Shown: positions 1 through 7,736 of the stretch, one piece after another
Position numbering within the stretch: the first letter of the stretch is position 1
Layout of the letters: the number at the start of each line of letters is the position of its first letter
Origin: an uncultured Butyrivibrio sp.
Lineage (GTDB): Bacteria > Bacillota > Clostridia > Lachnospirales > Lachnospiraceae
Reading direction: 5' to 3'
DNA length: 36,996 nucleotides
Assembly: GCA_947168335.1 (NCBI GenBank)
Contig: CAMVLM010000001.1
Location: 1-36,996, forward strand
Program-made: the position numbers and the translations under genes
The notes under the pieces: model-generated
Databases searched by the model: none
Seen by the model: only the letters and a program-made list of their open reading frames with translations
What the model was told of the DNA's origin: nothing

Positions 1-15
1 GATCAAGGAGATTTT

Positions 16-474
16 ATGGACAATTACAAGAGGAACAGACACTCAGTTTACCTGCTTACATACCACATCATTTTTGTTACGAAATACAGAAAAAAGGTCA
101 TCACAGATGAGATGGGTGATTTCATGAAGAACCACGCTGCCTATCTCTGTGGGAGAATGGATTGTGATATGCTCTCAGCTGAAACCGACATGGATCATAT
201 GCACCTCCTGATCTCCATGCCGCCTGATGTGGCTCCGGTAAAAATGATCAACACGTTAAAGACAGGGCTATCCAGAGAGGTGCATTTAAAATACAGGGAA
301 CATATAGAAAAGTATCTTTGGGGCGATTCACCATTCTGGAGTGCAAGTTATTTCTGTGCAACTACAGGCTCCGTATCCATGGAAACCGTCAAAAAATATA
401 TAGAAGAACAGCGTACTGATGACCACAAGCGGAAATATGAGAAATCCGGAAAATATGTCAGGGCAAGGCGCTGA
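16..474 (+). CDS. tnpA: IS200/IS605 family transposase (TnpA)
   Basis: This 152-residue protein has the length and motifs of a complete Y1 HUH transposase. The HUH pair is His61-Met-His63 in the stretch DHMHLLI, and the likely nucleophilic tyrosine is Tyr128 in VKKYIEEQ. The N-terminal stretch YLLTYHIIFVTKYRKK is typical of the family. Such enzymes cut single-stranded DNA at hairpin-marked ends and move the element by peel-and-paste through a circular single-stranded intermediate. AAGGAG at 5-10 stands 5 nt before the ATG. The reading frame shows no internal stop, so the copy may be active if its missing left end is intact. Confidence 0.95.
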   Translation: MDNYKRNRHSVYLLTYHIIFVTKYRKKVITDEMGDFMKNHAAYLCGRMDCDMLSAETDMDHMHLLISMPPDVAPVKMINTLKTGLSREVHLKYREHIEKYLWGDSPFWSASYFCATTGSVSMETVKKYIEEQRTDDHKRKYEKSGKYVRARR

Positions 475-489
475 AGTCCGGCGATTCAT

Positions 490-514
490 CCCCGACCGAC
501 ATCGTCGGAAGGGG
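490..514 (+). terminator. IS right-end stem-loop, possibly also a terminator
   Basis: CCGAC (496-500) pairs with GTCGG (504-508) around a 3-nt loop. After a GA/AA internal loop, CCCC (490-493) pairs with GGGG (511-514), followed by TTTT. An imperfect hairpin like this is the recognition structure at IS200/IS605 ends and can also end transcription of tnpA. Confidence 0.65.
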
Positions 515-564
515 TTTTCTCGCTAATTATTCATAAACTTTTTAATTCATCTGTAAGCTGACTG

Positions 565-615
565 TATAATATGGTTTTATTAGTTTATATACTGATTGTG
601 TAATGTTTCTATAAT
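565..615 (+). promoter_or_regulatory. Candidate promoter region of the DUF1848 gene
   Basis: Two perfect TATAAT hexamers occur at 565-570 and 610-615 in the AT-rich gap between the IS and the next gene. Neither has a good -35 hexamer at 16-18 bp, so which one is used is unclear. The second lies 31 bp before the start codon. Confidence 0.4.
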
Positions 616-646
616 ATAAGAAAAATATCAGCAGAAGGAAATGTGA

Positions 647-1576
647 ATGATTATAAATACCGGACAAAGAACCGATATACCGGCCTATTACAGTAAATGG
701 TTTTACAACAGAATAAAAGAAGGATTTGTATATGTAAGAAATCCGTACAATCCGGAGAGCGTTACAAAGTATGAACTGAATCCTGATGTGGTGGATCTGA
801 TATGTTTCTGCTCAAAGAATCCTGAACCTATATTGGGAAGGCTGAATGAACTTAATTCTTTCAGACAGCTCTGGCATATTACAATCACACCTTATTCAAA
901 AGATATAGAAGAAAATGTACCGGATTGGCAGAATGTGGCAGATTCCTTGAAGCGATTGTCAGGGATTCTGGGCCCCAAGGCGGTATATTGGCGCTATGAT
1001 CCGATCTTTATATCAGAAAAATATTCAATTTCTTTTCATATAAATATATTCGAAGAAATGTGCGCATATATGTCAGGCTATACTCAGAACTGTATTTTCA
1101 GCTTCATTGATTTATATGAGAAAACCAAAAGAAACTTTCCGGGGATACAGGGAGTACCTAAAGACATAAGATTCGATATGGCACGCCAATTTAAGTCCAT
1201 TGCGGACAGATACAAAATAAATCTGATAAGCTGCTGTGAAGATTCAGAGTTTAGTGAATTTGGAATTGATGTTACAGGATGTCTGACAAAAGATAAGATA
1301 CAGAACGTTCTCGGAGAGTCCTTCGATATACCTTTATCAGAAGGGAAAGCAAGGAAGGAATGCAATTGTCTTTTAAGTCATGACATAGGAGCCTATAACA
1401 CCTGCGGACACCTATGTAAGTACTGCTACGCAAACTATGATTCAGATATAGTTGCGCAGAATATGAAAAGACATGATCCCGATTCTCCTATTCTAATAGG
1501 TAATATCAGCAAAAATGATGTCATCCACATAGCCAGGCAAAAGAAATACAGCTATGGACAGCTCAGACTTTTTTAA
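647..1576 (+). CDS. DUF1848 family protein, radical-SAM-like
   Basis: This 309-residue protein matches the DUF1848 family as I know it: TGQRTDIPAYYSKWF near the N-terminus, a KNPEP motif (58-62), a WRYDPI motif (115-120), and a C-terminal segment ending in CGHLCKYCYAN. The last carries Cys253-x3-Cys257-x2-Cys260, the spacing of a radical SAM [4Fe-4S] cluster but at the C-terminal end, with further Cys at 239 and 241. The family's reaction is not established to my knowledge. An AGAAGG ribosome binding site lies upstream. The gene stands alone between the IS and a convergent tRNA and has its own terminator. The family call is firm; the function is unknown. Confidence 0.85.
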   Translation: MIINTGQRTDIPAYYSKWFYNRIKEGFVYVRNPYNPESVTKYELNPDVVDLICFCSKNPEPILGRLNELNSFRQLWHITITPYSKDIEENVPDWQNVADSLKRLSGILGPKAVYWRYDPIFISEKYSISFHINIFEEMCAYMSGYTQNCIFSFIDLYEKTKRNFPGIQGVPKDIRFDMARQFKSIADRYKINLISCCEDSEFSEFGIDVTGCLTKDKIQNVLGESFDIPLSEGKARKECNCLLSHDIGAYNTCGHLCKYCYANYDSDIVAQNMKRHDPDSPILIGNISKNDVIHIARQKKYSYGQLRLF

Positions 1577-1595
1577 TTAATTAAAGAACGTAAAA

Positions 1596-1618
1596 ATCCC
1601 AGGCAAATTGCCTGGGAT
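1596..1618 (-). terminator. Bidirectional terminator between DUF1848 gene and tRNA-Ser
   Basis: ATCCCAGGCAA (1596-1606) and TTGCCTGGGAT (1608-1618) form a near-perfect dyad. On the minus strand it is followed directly by TTTTT, so it is a good rho-independent terminator for the tRNA. On the plus strand it may also stop the DUF1848 transcript. Confidence 0.8.
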
Positions 1619-1626
1619 CTTATTGA

Positions 1627-1714
1627 CGGAGAAAGAGGGATTTGAACCCTCGCACCGCGTGAACGGTCTACACCCTTAGCAGGGGCGCCTCTTCAACCAC
1701 TTGAGTATTTCTCC
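1627..1714 (-). tRNA. tRNA-Ser, anticodon GCU
   Basis: The minus strand folds as an 88-nt class II tRNA. Acceptor GGAGAAA (1708-1714) pairs with TTTCTCC (1628-1634). The anticodon arm is CGCCC/GGGTG around the loop CTGCTAA, giving anticodon GCT, which reads AGC/AGU. A long variable arm (GACCGTT..GCGGTGC region) and the T-loop GGTTCAAATCC follow. The 3' CCA is not encoded, so it must be added after transcription. Confidence 0.93.
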
Positions 1715-1785
1715 ATGCTTGAAAGCCTCTACCAAACGGTATTTGGTTTTAATGGTCAGAGCTGAATTTCTCTAACGCAAAAGTT

Positions 1786-1814
1786 ATTATACATAGACAT
1801 TGAAGCCTTGTCAA
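1786..1814 (-). promoter_or_regulatory. Consensus sigma-A promoter of tRNA-Ser
   Basis: On the minus strand a perfect TTGACA (1809-1814) and a perfect TATAAT (1786-1791) are separated by exactly 17 bp. The predicted start, near 1779, is about 65 nt ahead of the mature tRNA, leaving a short 5' leader to be trimmed. Confidence 0.85.
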
Positions 1815-1847
1815 CACATCTTTTGTTAAAATTGCCATATATAGCAA

Positions 1848-2402
1848 TCATTTTTCCGTATTGTATTCATTTATAGCCGTTTCATAAAGGTTATTGCCCC
1901 GGCTGTCTATAACTACAATAGCAGGGAAGTTTTCTACCTTAAGTCTGCGTATTGCTTCAGTTCCGAGATCATCATATGCCACAACTTCAGATTCTATTAT
2001 TGATTTTGAAAGCAGTGCTCCAGCTCCACCTATAGCAGCTAAATATACAGATTTATTTCTTACTATTGCGTCTATAACATCCTTGGAACGTTTTCCCTTA
2101 CCAATCATTCCCTTTAGTCCAAGGTCGAGCAATCTGGGGGCATATTTATCCATTCTGCTTGCTGTTGTCGGACCCGCAGAACCAATGGGTCTTCCCTCTC
2201 TTGCAGGAGATGGTCCCATATAATAAATTACATTACCCTCGACATCAACAGGAAGTGTTTCTCCGTTATCCAAAGCGTCATTCATACGCTTATGTGCGGC
2301 ATCTCTTGCTGTGTAAATGGTTCCCGTTATGTAAACCATATCTCCGCTTTTAAGTTTTGCTATAGTTTCTGCATCAAAAGGCGCATTAATTCTATATTCC
2401 AT
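1848..2402 (-). CDS. fumB: Fumarate hydratase class I, beta subunit
   Basis: This 184-residue protein corresponds to the C-terminal (beta) half of class I iron-sulfur hydro-lyases. Recognisable parts are the N-terminal swivelling region with SGDMVYITGTIYTARDAAHKR, the stretch YYMGPSPA and GRPIGSAGPTTASRMD, and GMIGKGKR. In two-subunit fumarases the alpha chain holds the [4Fe-4S] cluster and this chain completes the active site for reversible hydration of fumarate to malate. Its gene follows the alpha gene by 73 bp on the same strand, with GGAAGGAA upstream as ribosome binding site. A tartrate dehydratase role is possible from sequence alone, but fumarase is the usual call for this pair in clostridia. 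Confidence 0.92.
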   Translation of the reverse strand: MEYRINAPFDAETIAKLKSGDMVYITGTIYTARDAAHKRMNDALDNGETLPVDVEGNVIYYMGPSPAREGRPIGSAGPTTASRMDKYAPRLLDLGLKGMIGKGKRSKDVIDAIVRNKSVYLAAIGGAGALLSKSIIESEVVAYDDLGTEAIRRLKVENFPAIVVIDSRGNNLYETAINEYNTEK

Positions 2403-2475
2403 TAGCCAATTCCTTCCAGTAGGTCATGTGTGATTCATATATGAAAGCTCACTTCTTTAGATAATTCCGGCTACG

Positions 2476-3318
2476 TTATAAAACAACGGTACGGTGTCTG
2501 TTTACATGGCAGCATATATTTACAGCAACAGGCAGTCCTGCTATATGAGTTGCATAGGTATTTATATTGACCGCGAGAGCAGTTACCGTGCCTCCAAGTC
2601 CACCGGGGCCTATGCCTGTTCTGTTGATACGATCAAGCACCTCTTCTTCCATTTTTGCAACATATTCGATGTCAGAATGTCTGCCGACTTCTCTTGTCAG
2701 TGCTTCTTTCGCCATGAGCGCGCATTTTTCGAAGGTTCCACCGATTCCAACTCCCACAACCATGGGTGGGCAGGCATTGGGGCCGGCATCTTTAACAGCC
2801 TGGACAATTGCATCCTTCACTCCGGACTCGCCGTCAGCAGGCTTTAACATGAATACTCTGCTCATGTTTTCGCTGCCAAAGCCCTTGGGAGCAATTGTAA
2901 TCTCAATGTTTTCACCGGGAACGATATCATAATGTATAACTGCAGGTGTGTTATCCTTGGTGTTTTCACGGATGAGAGGATCCTTTACAACTGATTTTCT
3001 AAGGAAGCCTTCTGTATATCCTCTTCTTACGCCTTCATTGATGGCATCTGTCAGGCTGCCGCCTTCTACATGTACATCCTGTCCGACTTTTACAAAGAAA
3101 ACAGCCATACCTGTGTCCTGACAAATAGGTATGGTATCCTCATCTGCAATTTTCAGGTTCTCTTCAAGCTGGGAAAAAATCTGTTTTCCAAGAGGAGACT
3201 TCTCTTCCTCCCCTGCTCTTTTCAAGGCTTCCTTCATGTCCGGAGACAATCTGTGATTCGCCTCTATGCAAAGGTCACGGACTTTTTCCGTAATATCTGA
3301 TGTATTAATTACTTTCAA
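2476..3318 (-). CDS. fumA: Fumarate hydratase class I, alpha subunit
   Basis: This 280-residue protein is the catalytic half of a two-subunit, oxygen-sensitive fumarase. Probable ligands of the [4Fe-4S] cluster are Cys66 in PICQDTGM, Cys183 in NACPPMVVGVGIGG and one of Cys269/Cys270 near the C-terminus in NICCHVNRHR. In anaerobes the enzyme works in the branched, often reductive, TCA reactions that link malate and fumarate. The start is 17 bp after the HIT gene stop, so it is probably cotranscribed with HIT, rhomboid and the flavin reductase. No separate promoter is evident in that short gap. Confidence 0.93.
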   Translation of the reverse strand: MKVINTSDITEKVRDLCIEANHRLSPDMKEALKRAGEEEKSPLGKQIFSQLEENLKIADEDTIPICQDTGMAVFFVKVGQDVHVEGGSLTDAINEGVRRGYTEGFLRKSVVKDPLIRENTKDNTPAVIHYDIVPGENIEITIAPKGFGSENMSRVFMLKPADGESGVKDAIVQAVKDAGPNACPPMVVGVGIGGTFEKCALMAKEALTREVGRHSDIEYVAKMEEEVLDRINRTGIGPGGLGGTVTALAVNINTYATHIAGLPVAVNICCHVNRHRTVVL

Positions 3319-3335
3319 GACGTTCCTCCGTTATC

Positions 3336-3749
3336 TTACTTTAAGCTCTCGCAAAGTGCCTTAAGCTCCTCAGCATCAGGTGATGTGGGATTCCACAATA
3401 TGTGCTGACCGTCATTTTTATATCTGGGAATGAGGTGCAGATGGAAATGATTTACCGTCTGGCCTGCTGCCTCACCATTATTCTGAACAAGATTAAGTCC
3501 GTCTGCATCAAGCTCCTTAACAAGTTTTTCAGAAAGCTTCTTTGCAAGCTTCATAGCCTCTGCTGCTGTCTCCTCGGGAAGCTCGAAAAGATTTGCATAA
3601 TGCTCCTTTGGCAGAATAAGGCAGTGACCCTTTGTAGCAGGACCATTGTCCAGTATCACGTTAAATTTATCGTCGTCATAGATTGAATTTGTGGGGAACT
3701 CCCCATTTGCAAGTTTACAAAAAATGCAGTTTGAATCCTTCATACCCAT
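3336..3749 (-). CDS. HIT family hydrolase (HinT-like)
   Basis: This 137-residue protein is a histidine-triad hydrolase, a family that cleaves nucleoside phosphoramidates and related adenylated compounds. The active-site motif HFHLHLIPR carries His101, His103 and His105. An N-terminal Cys8-x2-Cys11 is the half of a zinc site often seen in bacterial HIT proteins, and KGHCLILPKEH (40-50) is also typical. The start overlaps the end of the rhomboid gene by 10 bp, suggesting translational coupling. The physiological substrate cannot be read from sequence. Confidence 0.93.
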   Translation of the reverse strand: MGMKDSNCIFCKLANGEFPTNSIYDDDKFNVILDNGPATKGHCLILPKEHYANLFELPEETAAEAMKLAKKLSEKLVKELDADGLNLVQNNGEAAGQTVNHFHLHLIPRYKNDGQHILWNPTSPDAEELKALCESLK

Positions 3750-4408
3750 TCCTCCATAGTATATTTTTTTCTGCCTATCAAAGTGATAAGGATTGTAATG
3801 ATGATACCACCTATAAGGCCGCCGACATGTGCAGCATTATTCACAGTTTTATCAGCATATCCACTGTAAATATCCAAAGCTATAATAGCAATAAGTCTGG
3901 GAATTACCGTGGATCCGGCAACTTTCAGTTTTTTTCTTCCGCAGAAAATAATTACGGCAACAGCGCCTGTTACTCCAAAGACAGCTCCACTGGCTCCGGC
4001 GGATAATGCATACTCCTGTGTAAAGGTTTCCCAGGCAACCGTTAATACATTTCCTGCCAATCCCGAAAGCAGATACATTATAAGATAGGGAATATGCCCC
4101 AGATCATGCTCCACTGTTGCTCCTAATATAAGAAGACAAAGCATATTGTTAAATAAATGTTCCGGAGAAAAATGCAGAAACATGCTGGTAAACAATCTGT
4201 AGTATTCTCCACTATATAAAATATCTATTGTATCAGCACCAAACTTATTAAAAACAGAATCACCCGCTGATAACGTATATATATAAACCAGGATGTTACT
4301 TAGTAAAAGTGCGATATTTACATAGGCTGTTCTATAAATCCTGGCCTGTCTGTCCCAAAACTGCTCGCTGTAGTATTCGTTATTATCTCCCAATTTACTT
4401 AAATTCAA
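3740..4408 (-). CDS. Rhomboid family intramembrane serine protease
   Basis: This 222-residue integral membrane protein has the rhomboid catalytic dyad: Ser140 in the GASG motif and His194 in AAHVGG, both in predicted membrane helices. HFSPEHLFNNML (79-90) before helix 2 is the typical region with a conserved His and Asn. About six hydrophobic segments are visible. Rhomboids cleave membrane-spanning substrates within the bilayer; the substrate here is unknown. It overlaps the end of the upstream flavin reductase gene by 14 bp and the following HIT gene by 10 bp, so the three form one translationally coupled unit. Confidence 0.93.
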   Translation of the reverse strand: MNLSKLGDNNEYYSEQFWDRQARIYRTAYVNIALLLSNILVYIYTLSAGDSVFNKFGADTIDILYSGEYYRLFTSMFLHFSPEHLFNNMLCLLILGATVEHDLGHIPYLIMYLLSGLAGNVLTVAWETFTQEYALSAGASGAVFGVTGAVAVIIFCGRKKLKVAGSTVIPRLIAIIALDIYSGYADKTVNNAAHVGGLIGGIIITILITLIGRKKYTMEEWV

Positions 4409-5396
4409 ACAACTGATCCATATTTCTCAGCAGCTTGAAATCTCCCTTCATCTTCAGATTCCCCTCCATGAAAGCTCTTTGGAATGTCATTCTTCCTGAC
4501 ATAATCTGCTCAAGTACAGAAGTGTTCATAGATGCATGTACATCTACGCTTGATGATTCGGAAGCCTTACATTCAAGATCACGATTATCGACTCTGATAA
4601 GGATATCCTTATCCTTGGTCTGATCCGTAAGTGTTATAAGATAAACAGCATGAAGCCCGGCAACAGGCTTAAAGTGCTTCTTAAGTCTGTCGATGAAATC
4701 CTCTATGTGGCCTACAGCCTGTTCCTTGTCCATCTTATCCCTGAATATACTGCTGAGTTCCTGAATATCCTTTTTCTGAGTCTGGACATATTCATCATTT
4801 GAAACATAACGTGAAAGCTGTTCCGTCTCCTGAGGTGTCAGGTCAGTAATCTTTGTGATGGCAACCGTATTCTTGACTGCCTGATTACTGGTAGGCAGAG
4901 ATTCCATCTTCTGCTGCATGCTTCTGTAAATGTTTTCAGCCTTTTTCTCTATAAGCTTCTGGTAGCTCTCAGTTCTCTCAAAAGTAGCCGTATCCGCAAT
5001 GTAACCGCAAAGGCCATCCAGAGGGATTCCGCCAAGAGTCTCCCATGCTGACTGGAGCTCCGTCATGCCTTCACGCTCTCCGTGAGTGGTAGACATTACA
5101 ACAGGCGCCATGTATAAACCAGTAAGTTTATCTTTGTCGCCATACAGCCAGCACGCATCCAGAAATGTATGCATGTATCCGCCGACTCCGAACCATTCAA
5201 CTGTGGATGCAAGAATTATTCCATCCGCATTTTTTATGGTTCCGGGAAGCGCTGTTATTCCATTTTTATGCTCAAAGAGATTAAACTGTTCAACCTGAAC
5301 ATTAAGCTCTTTAAATACATCTGTCATTTTGGAAAGAACAAGAAGTGTAGGGTCATCGATAATGCCCCTTCCACCATAGTATATATTGATTTTCAT
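4395..5396 (-). CDS. Flavodoxin-like NAD(P)H:FMN reductase fused to an SCP-2 domain
   Basis: This 333-residue protein has two parts. Residues 1 to about 175 look like a flavodoxin-fold FMN reductase: KINIYYGGRG at the first strand and phosphate loop, then ADGIILASTVEWFGVGGYMHTF, the usual site where the flavin ring sits. Residues from about 225 to 333 resemble the SCP-2 sterol-carrier fold: VYLITLTD, then MSGRMTFQRAFMEGNLKMKGDF, the classic ending of that domain. SCP-2 domains bind hydrophobic ligands, so a redox enzyme acting on a lipid-like substrate is a reasonable inference, not shown. It starts the run flavin reductase, rhomboid, HIT, fumarase. GGAGATAAAGG precedes the start. Confidence 0.8.
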   Translation of the reverse strand: MKINIYYGGRGIIDDPTLLVLSKMTDVFKELNVQVEQFNLFEHKNGITALPGTIKNADGIILASTVEWFGVGGYMHTFLDACWLYGDKDKLTGLYMAPVVMSTTHGEREGMTELQSAWETLGGIPLDGLCGYIADTATFERTESYQKLIEKKAENIYRSMQQKMESLPTSNQAVKNTVAITKITDLTPQETEQLSRYVSNDEYVQTQKKDIQELSSIFRDKMDKEQAVGHIEDFIDRLKKHFKPVAGLHAVYLITLTDQTKDKDILIRVDNRDLECKASESSSVDVHASMNTSVLEQIMSGRMTFQRAFMEGNLKMKGDFKLLRNMDQLFEFK

Positions 5397-5441
5397 ACCT
5401 TTATCTCCATTTGAATAAAGAAAATCCTAATCTTGGAGAAT

Positions 5442-5447
5442 ATTATA
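5442..5447 (-). promoter_or_regulatory. Candidate -10 element before the flavin reductase operon
   Basis: A TATAAT hexamer on the minus strand lies 45 bp ahead of the start codon. The sequence 17 bp upstream (TTTTCC) is a poor -35. No terminator is visible after the tad operon, so readthrough from it is also possible. Confidence 0.4.
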
Positions 5448-5455
5448 ACATCATA

Positions 5456-6781
5456 TTAGCGATAGGAAAAAGAACATTTGCCAAAAGCAATCTCATCCTC
5501 AGGAATAAGAACTGATTTTTCATTGGGGAGCAATTTTCTACCGTTAATGTAGGTGCCGTTTCTGGAGTTGAGATCCTGGACCCACATTTCGCCGTCCTTT
5601 GAAAAAATTCGGGCATGAAGCCTTGATACACTGGGCTCATTTATTATGACATCCGAAAGCTCCGCCTTTTTACCTATTGATATAGGTAGATTTTCCAGAC
5701 TGATATTGCTGCTTCTGTCCTTGTTATTACTGTAAAGCTTGCGATTCTCTGTCTTTTTATCAAAGCTGAAAAATACCGTTTCCTCGCAGTCATCATTCTG
5801 CTCGTCATCTGTCTCCCTCATTGGGACAGATTCATATACATATGGACTCTCATATGACTCTTCATCTTTTTCCTGTGCATCCTCGTCGTCCACGTAGTCA
5901 TCCTCCCTCTTTAGCCTTTTCCGCTTTCCCCTGCCTTCTTTTGTACCCTGTAAAAGGCTTATCAGCGACATCATAACGCAAACCATAAGAACCACAAGGT
6001 CTACAATGTTTTCCTCAAAAGTAAGAATATACATTACCCTAATATACCAGAGCGCTCCTGCAACAAGTGCGAACAGGATTGATAAGAGGATCGAGATTTT
6101 CGAAGGAAAACGGATTTTAATTATCCTGCGCTCCGTTTCACATTCATTTTCCTCTTCATCCTCAGGATCATTATCATCTTCAGGAACAATCTCCCGGATA
6201 CTGTCTATCTCTGTTAAACAGGATGTATCCTCGGGTTCTGTTTCAGCTTGCTCATCATGTAAAAGCTCTTCAATTGCTTTTCCAAGATTTACATTTTCAC
6301 CGCGTAAAAGATCGCAGAGGCCGTATGCAATCCCTGCTGCTTTCTCATCTTCCATATCAACCATGGACAGGATCATCTCCGGAAAAGAAATGTATGTATC
6401 TTCCTGTCCGCAGGGATCATAGAGGAAGTAGAATTCACCTGTAGAAATGCTCTCAAATATACATTCATCACTAAGTACCATGTTTTTCCCATCCAGGAAA
6501 AAATCCGAGAGTCTGTCAGATGTGTTTGCAATAGAAAGTAGAAGGCTTTTTAATCTTTCATGATCAAGTTTCCTTATACTATATCTATTCTTAAGGCTCT
6601 GCTTGGAATCAATCTCATAATACATGTAGGTGCAGCCATTCAGCCTTCTTATCTCAAAGGGAATGATTCCTTTTATGTCATTATTCTCAAGCATTTTATA
6701 TTCATAGTTTTCCGCAATCTCAGAATCCATTTCCATAACAAGATAATTGTGGTTTCCGTCTCTGTCATATCGAATATCCAT
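5456..6781 (-). CDS. FHA-domain membrane protein with DUF6382-like N-terminus, last gene of the tad operon
   Basis: This 441-residue protein begins with a roughly 170-residue domain of the DUF6382 type as I recall it, then has an acidic linker, two membrane segments (ISILLSILFALVAGALWYI and IVDLVVLMVCVMMSLISLL), a Lys/Arg- then Glu/Asp-rich stretch, and a C-terminal FHA domain at 365-441. The FHA part shows the phosphothreonine-binding motifs SVSRLHAR and LNSRNGTYINGR. FHA domains read threonine phosphorylation, so this could link a Ser/Thr kinase to pilus assembly, an inference from its place at the end of the tad operon. It starts 2 bp after the TadE-like gene stop. No kinase gene is present in the window. 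Confidence 0.85.
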   Translation of the reverse strand: MDIRYDRDGNHNYLVMEMDSEIAENYEYKMLENNDIKGIIPFEIRRLNGCTYMYYEIDSKQSLKNRYSIRKLDHERLKSLLLSIANTSDRLSDFFLDGKNMVLSDECIFESISTGEFYFLYDPCGQEDTYISFPEMILSMVDMEDEKAAGIAYGLCDLLRGENVNLGKAIEELLHDEQAETEPEDTSCLTEIDSIREIVPEDDNDPEDEEENECETERRIIKIRFPSKISILLSILFALVAGALWYIRVMYILTFEENIVDLVVLMVCVMMSLISLLQGTKEGRGKRKRLKREDDYVDDEDAQEKDEESYESPYVYESVPMRETDDEQNDDCEETVFFSFDKKTENRKLYSNNKDRSSNISLENLPISIGKKAELSDVIINEPSVSRLHARIFSKDGEMWVQDLNSRNGTYINGRKLLPNEKSVLIPEDEIAFGKCSFSYR

Positions 6782-6783
6782 TA

Positions 6784-7269
6784 TTATTCATTCTTTCCTT
6801 TCCTGTGCAGATTCTCCGCAACATCCTGAATCCGTTTTAATCTCCTTAAATACTTGGGTGGATCATGTTTTTTGACACTCCCCAGTGCATTACTCTTAAA
6901 AACATCCGGAATTCCATTAAAGTATCCAAAGAGCGCTCTGGGATTTATTGATGTTTCGCCCTCCACCGTAATTTTCTTTTTATTACCCGATGCCGTTATG
7001 GTCGGTTTAGCACTCATAAAATATCTGTTTCCCGTTTGAATATCAGCCTTATCATTTACATATTCATCAGGACTTCCATAACCCTGCGACTCATAAAAGA
7101 GCATTGATCGAAATCCCAGTAAATACACATCCTGCGAAAGGATGCATCTTGCATATACAAAAAAGGCAAAGTAAATTATCAAAACAATGGCAAAGGTTGC
7201 ACAAGGAACCAGGACAGCGGCTTCTACACTAAGATAGGCTGAAACTTTTATCTTTTTAAACTGTCGCAA
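6784..7269 (-). CDS. TadE-like pseudopilin, short
   Basis: This 161-residue protein has a type IV pilin-like N-terminal membrane helix with the TadE hallmark of a short basic leader followed by SVEAAVLVPCATFAIVLIIYF, where the Glu inside the helix is the typical class IVb feature. The rest is a soluble domain with no motif I recognise. TadE-like minor pilins are usually processed by the prepilin peptidase and help assemble or prime the Flp fibre. Its start overlaps the end of the A24 peptidase gene by 14 bp, an unusual direct coupling of substrate and processing enzyme. Confidence 0.75.
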   Translation of the reverse strand: MRQFKKIKVSAYLSVEAAVLVPCATFAIVLIIYFAFFVYARCILSQDVYLLGFRSMLFYESQGYGSPDEYVNDKADIQTGNRYFMSAKPTITASGNKKKITVEGETSINPRALFGYFNGIPDVFKSNALGSVKKHDPPKYLRRLKRIQDVAENLHRKGKNE

Positions 7270-7717
7270 AACACATTACCCCCACACCCATGGTGAAAAA
7301 CGGAAGAAAAGCCAGCCGACTTTTTACACTAACTTTCTTTAACAGAAGAAGTACAATACTTACAAAAGAAGAAAACAGAAATGACAGCATTATTGCAATT
7401 GAAAGACTATTGAAGCCAAGGACCGGGCCAATGGCAAGAGTCATAAGGCCATCCCCCAGACCAAGTTCATTTCCCGATATCAGCGAAATCATTATCATGA
7501 ATATTCCCGGCAGAAATGATGCCATGCACTCTGTAATCGCGATATTTAAAACCATATGCGAATAGACTATGAACGCAGATGAGAGCACAAGCTCTGCCAC
7601 AGGAAAAACAATAGAGATCTTCTTATTTTTAAAATCTTCAATGGATGAAGCAAAAAGCAGAAGAACAGTCGCCAACTTAAATACAATTTCAATAATCATT
7701 TTATTTTCTATAATCAT
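7256..7717 (-). CDS. A24 family prepilin peptidase, second copy in the tad operon
   Basis: This 153-residue protein, nearly all membrane, has the two aspartates of the A24 (TadV/CpaA) peptidase: Asp28 in SSIEDFKNKKIS and Asp89 in the GLGDG motif. It lacks the methyltransferase domain of PilD, as usual in Tad systems. GAGAGG lies a few bases before the ATG. A second A24 gene opens this operon at 14794-15222, and the two share little sequence beyond their motifs. Sitting between two TadE-like genes, this copy may process the minor pilins, while the first processes the Flp pilin; that division is an inference. Confidence 0.85.
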   Translation of the reverse strand: MIIENKMIIEIVFKLATVLLLFASSIEDFKNKKISIVFPVAELVLSSAFIVYSHMVLNIAITECMASFLPGIFMIMISLISGNELGLGDGLMTLAIGPVLGFNSLSIAIMLSFLFSSFVSIVLLLLKKVSVKSRLAFLPFFTMGVGVMCFATV

Positions 7718-7736
7718 ATAAACCTCTCAAAAATTC

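Larger units (their letters stand above)
1..514 (+). mobile_element. IS200/IS605-type insertion sequence, left end outside window
   Basis: This is a single-gene IS200-like element: a Y1 HUH transposase followed 16 bp after its stop by a stem-loop (490-514) of the kind found at the right end of IS200/IS605 elements. The left end is not in the window, because only 15 bp precede the transposase start. No tnpB reading frame follows. Elements of this family insert without target duplication, so the exact right boundary cannot be fixed from sequence alone; it probably lies just past the hairpin, in the T-rich stretch after 514. Confidence 0.7.

Noticed and set aside
1..520. TnpB/IS605 accessory nuclease gene with its guide RNA
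   Set aside because: No tnpB-like reading frame follows the transposase; the next gene is DUF1848. The hairpin is explained as the IS end.
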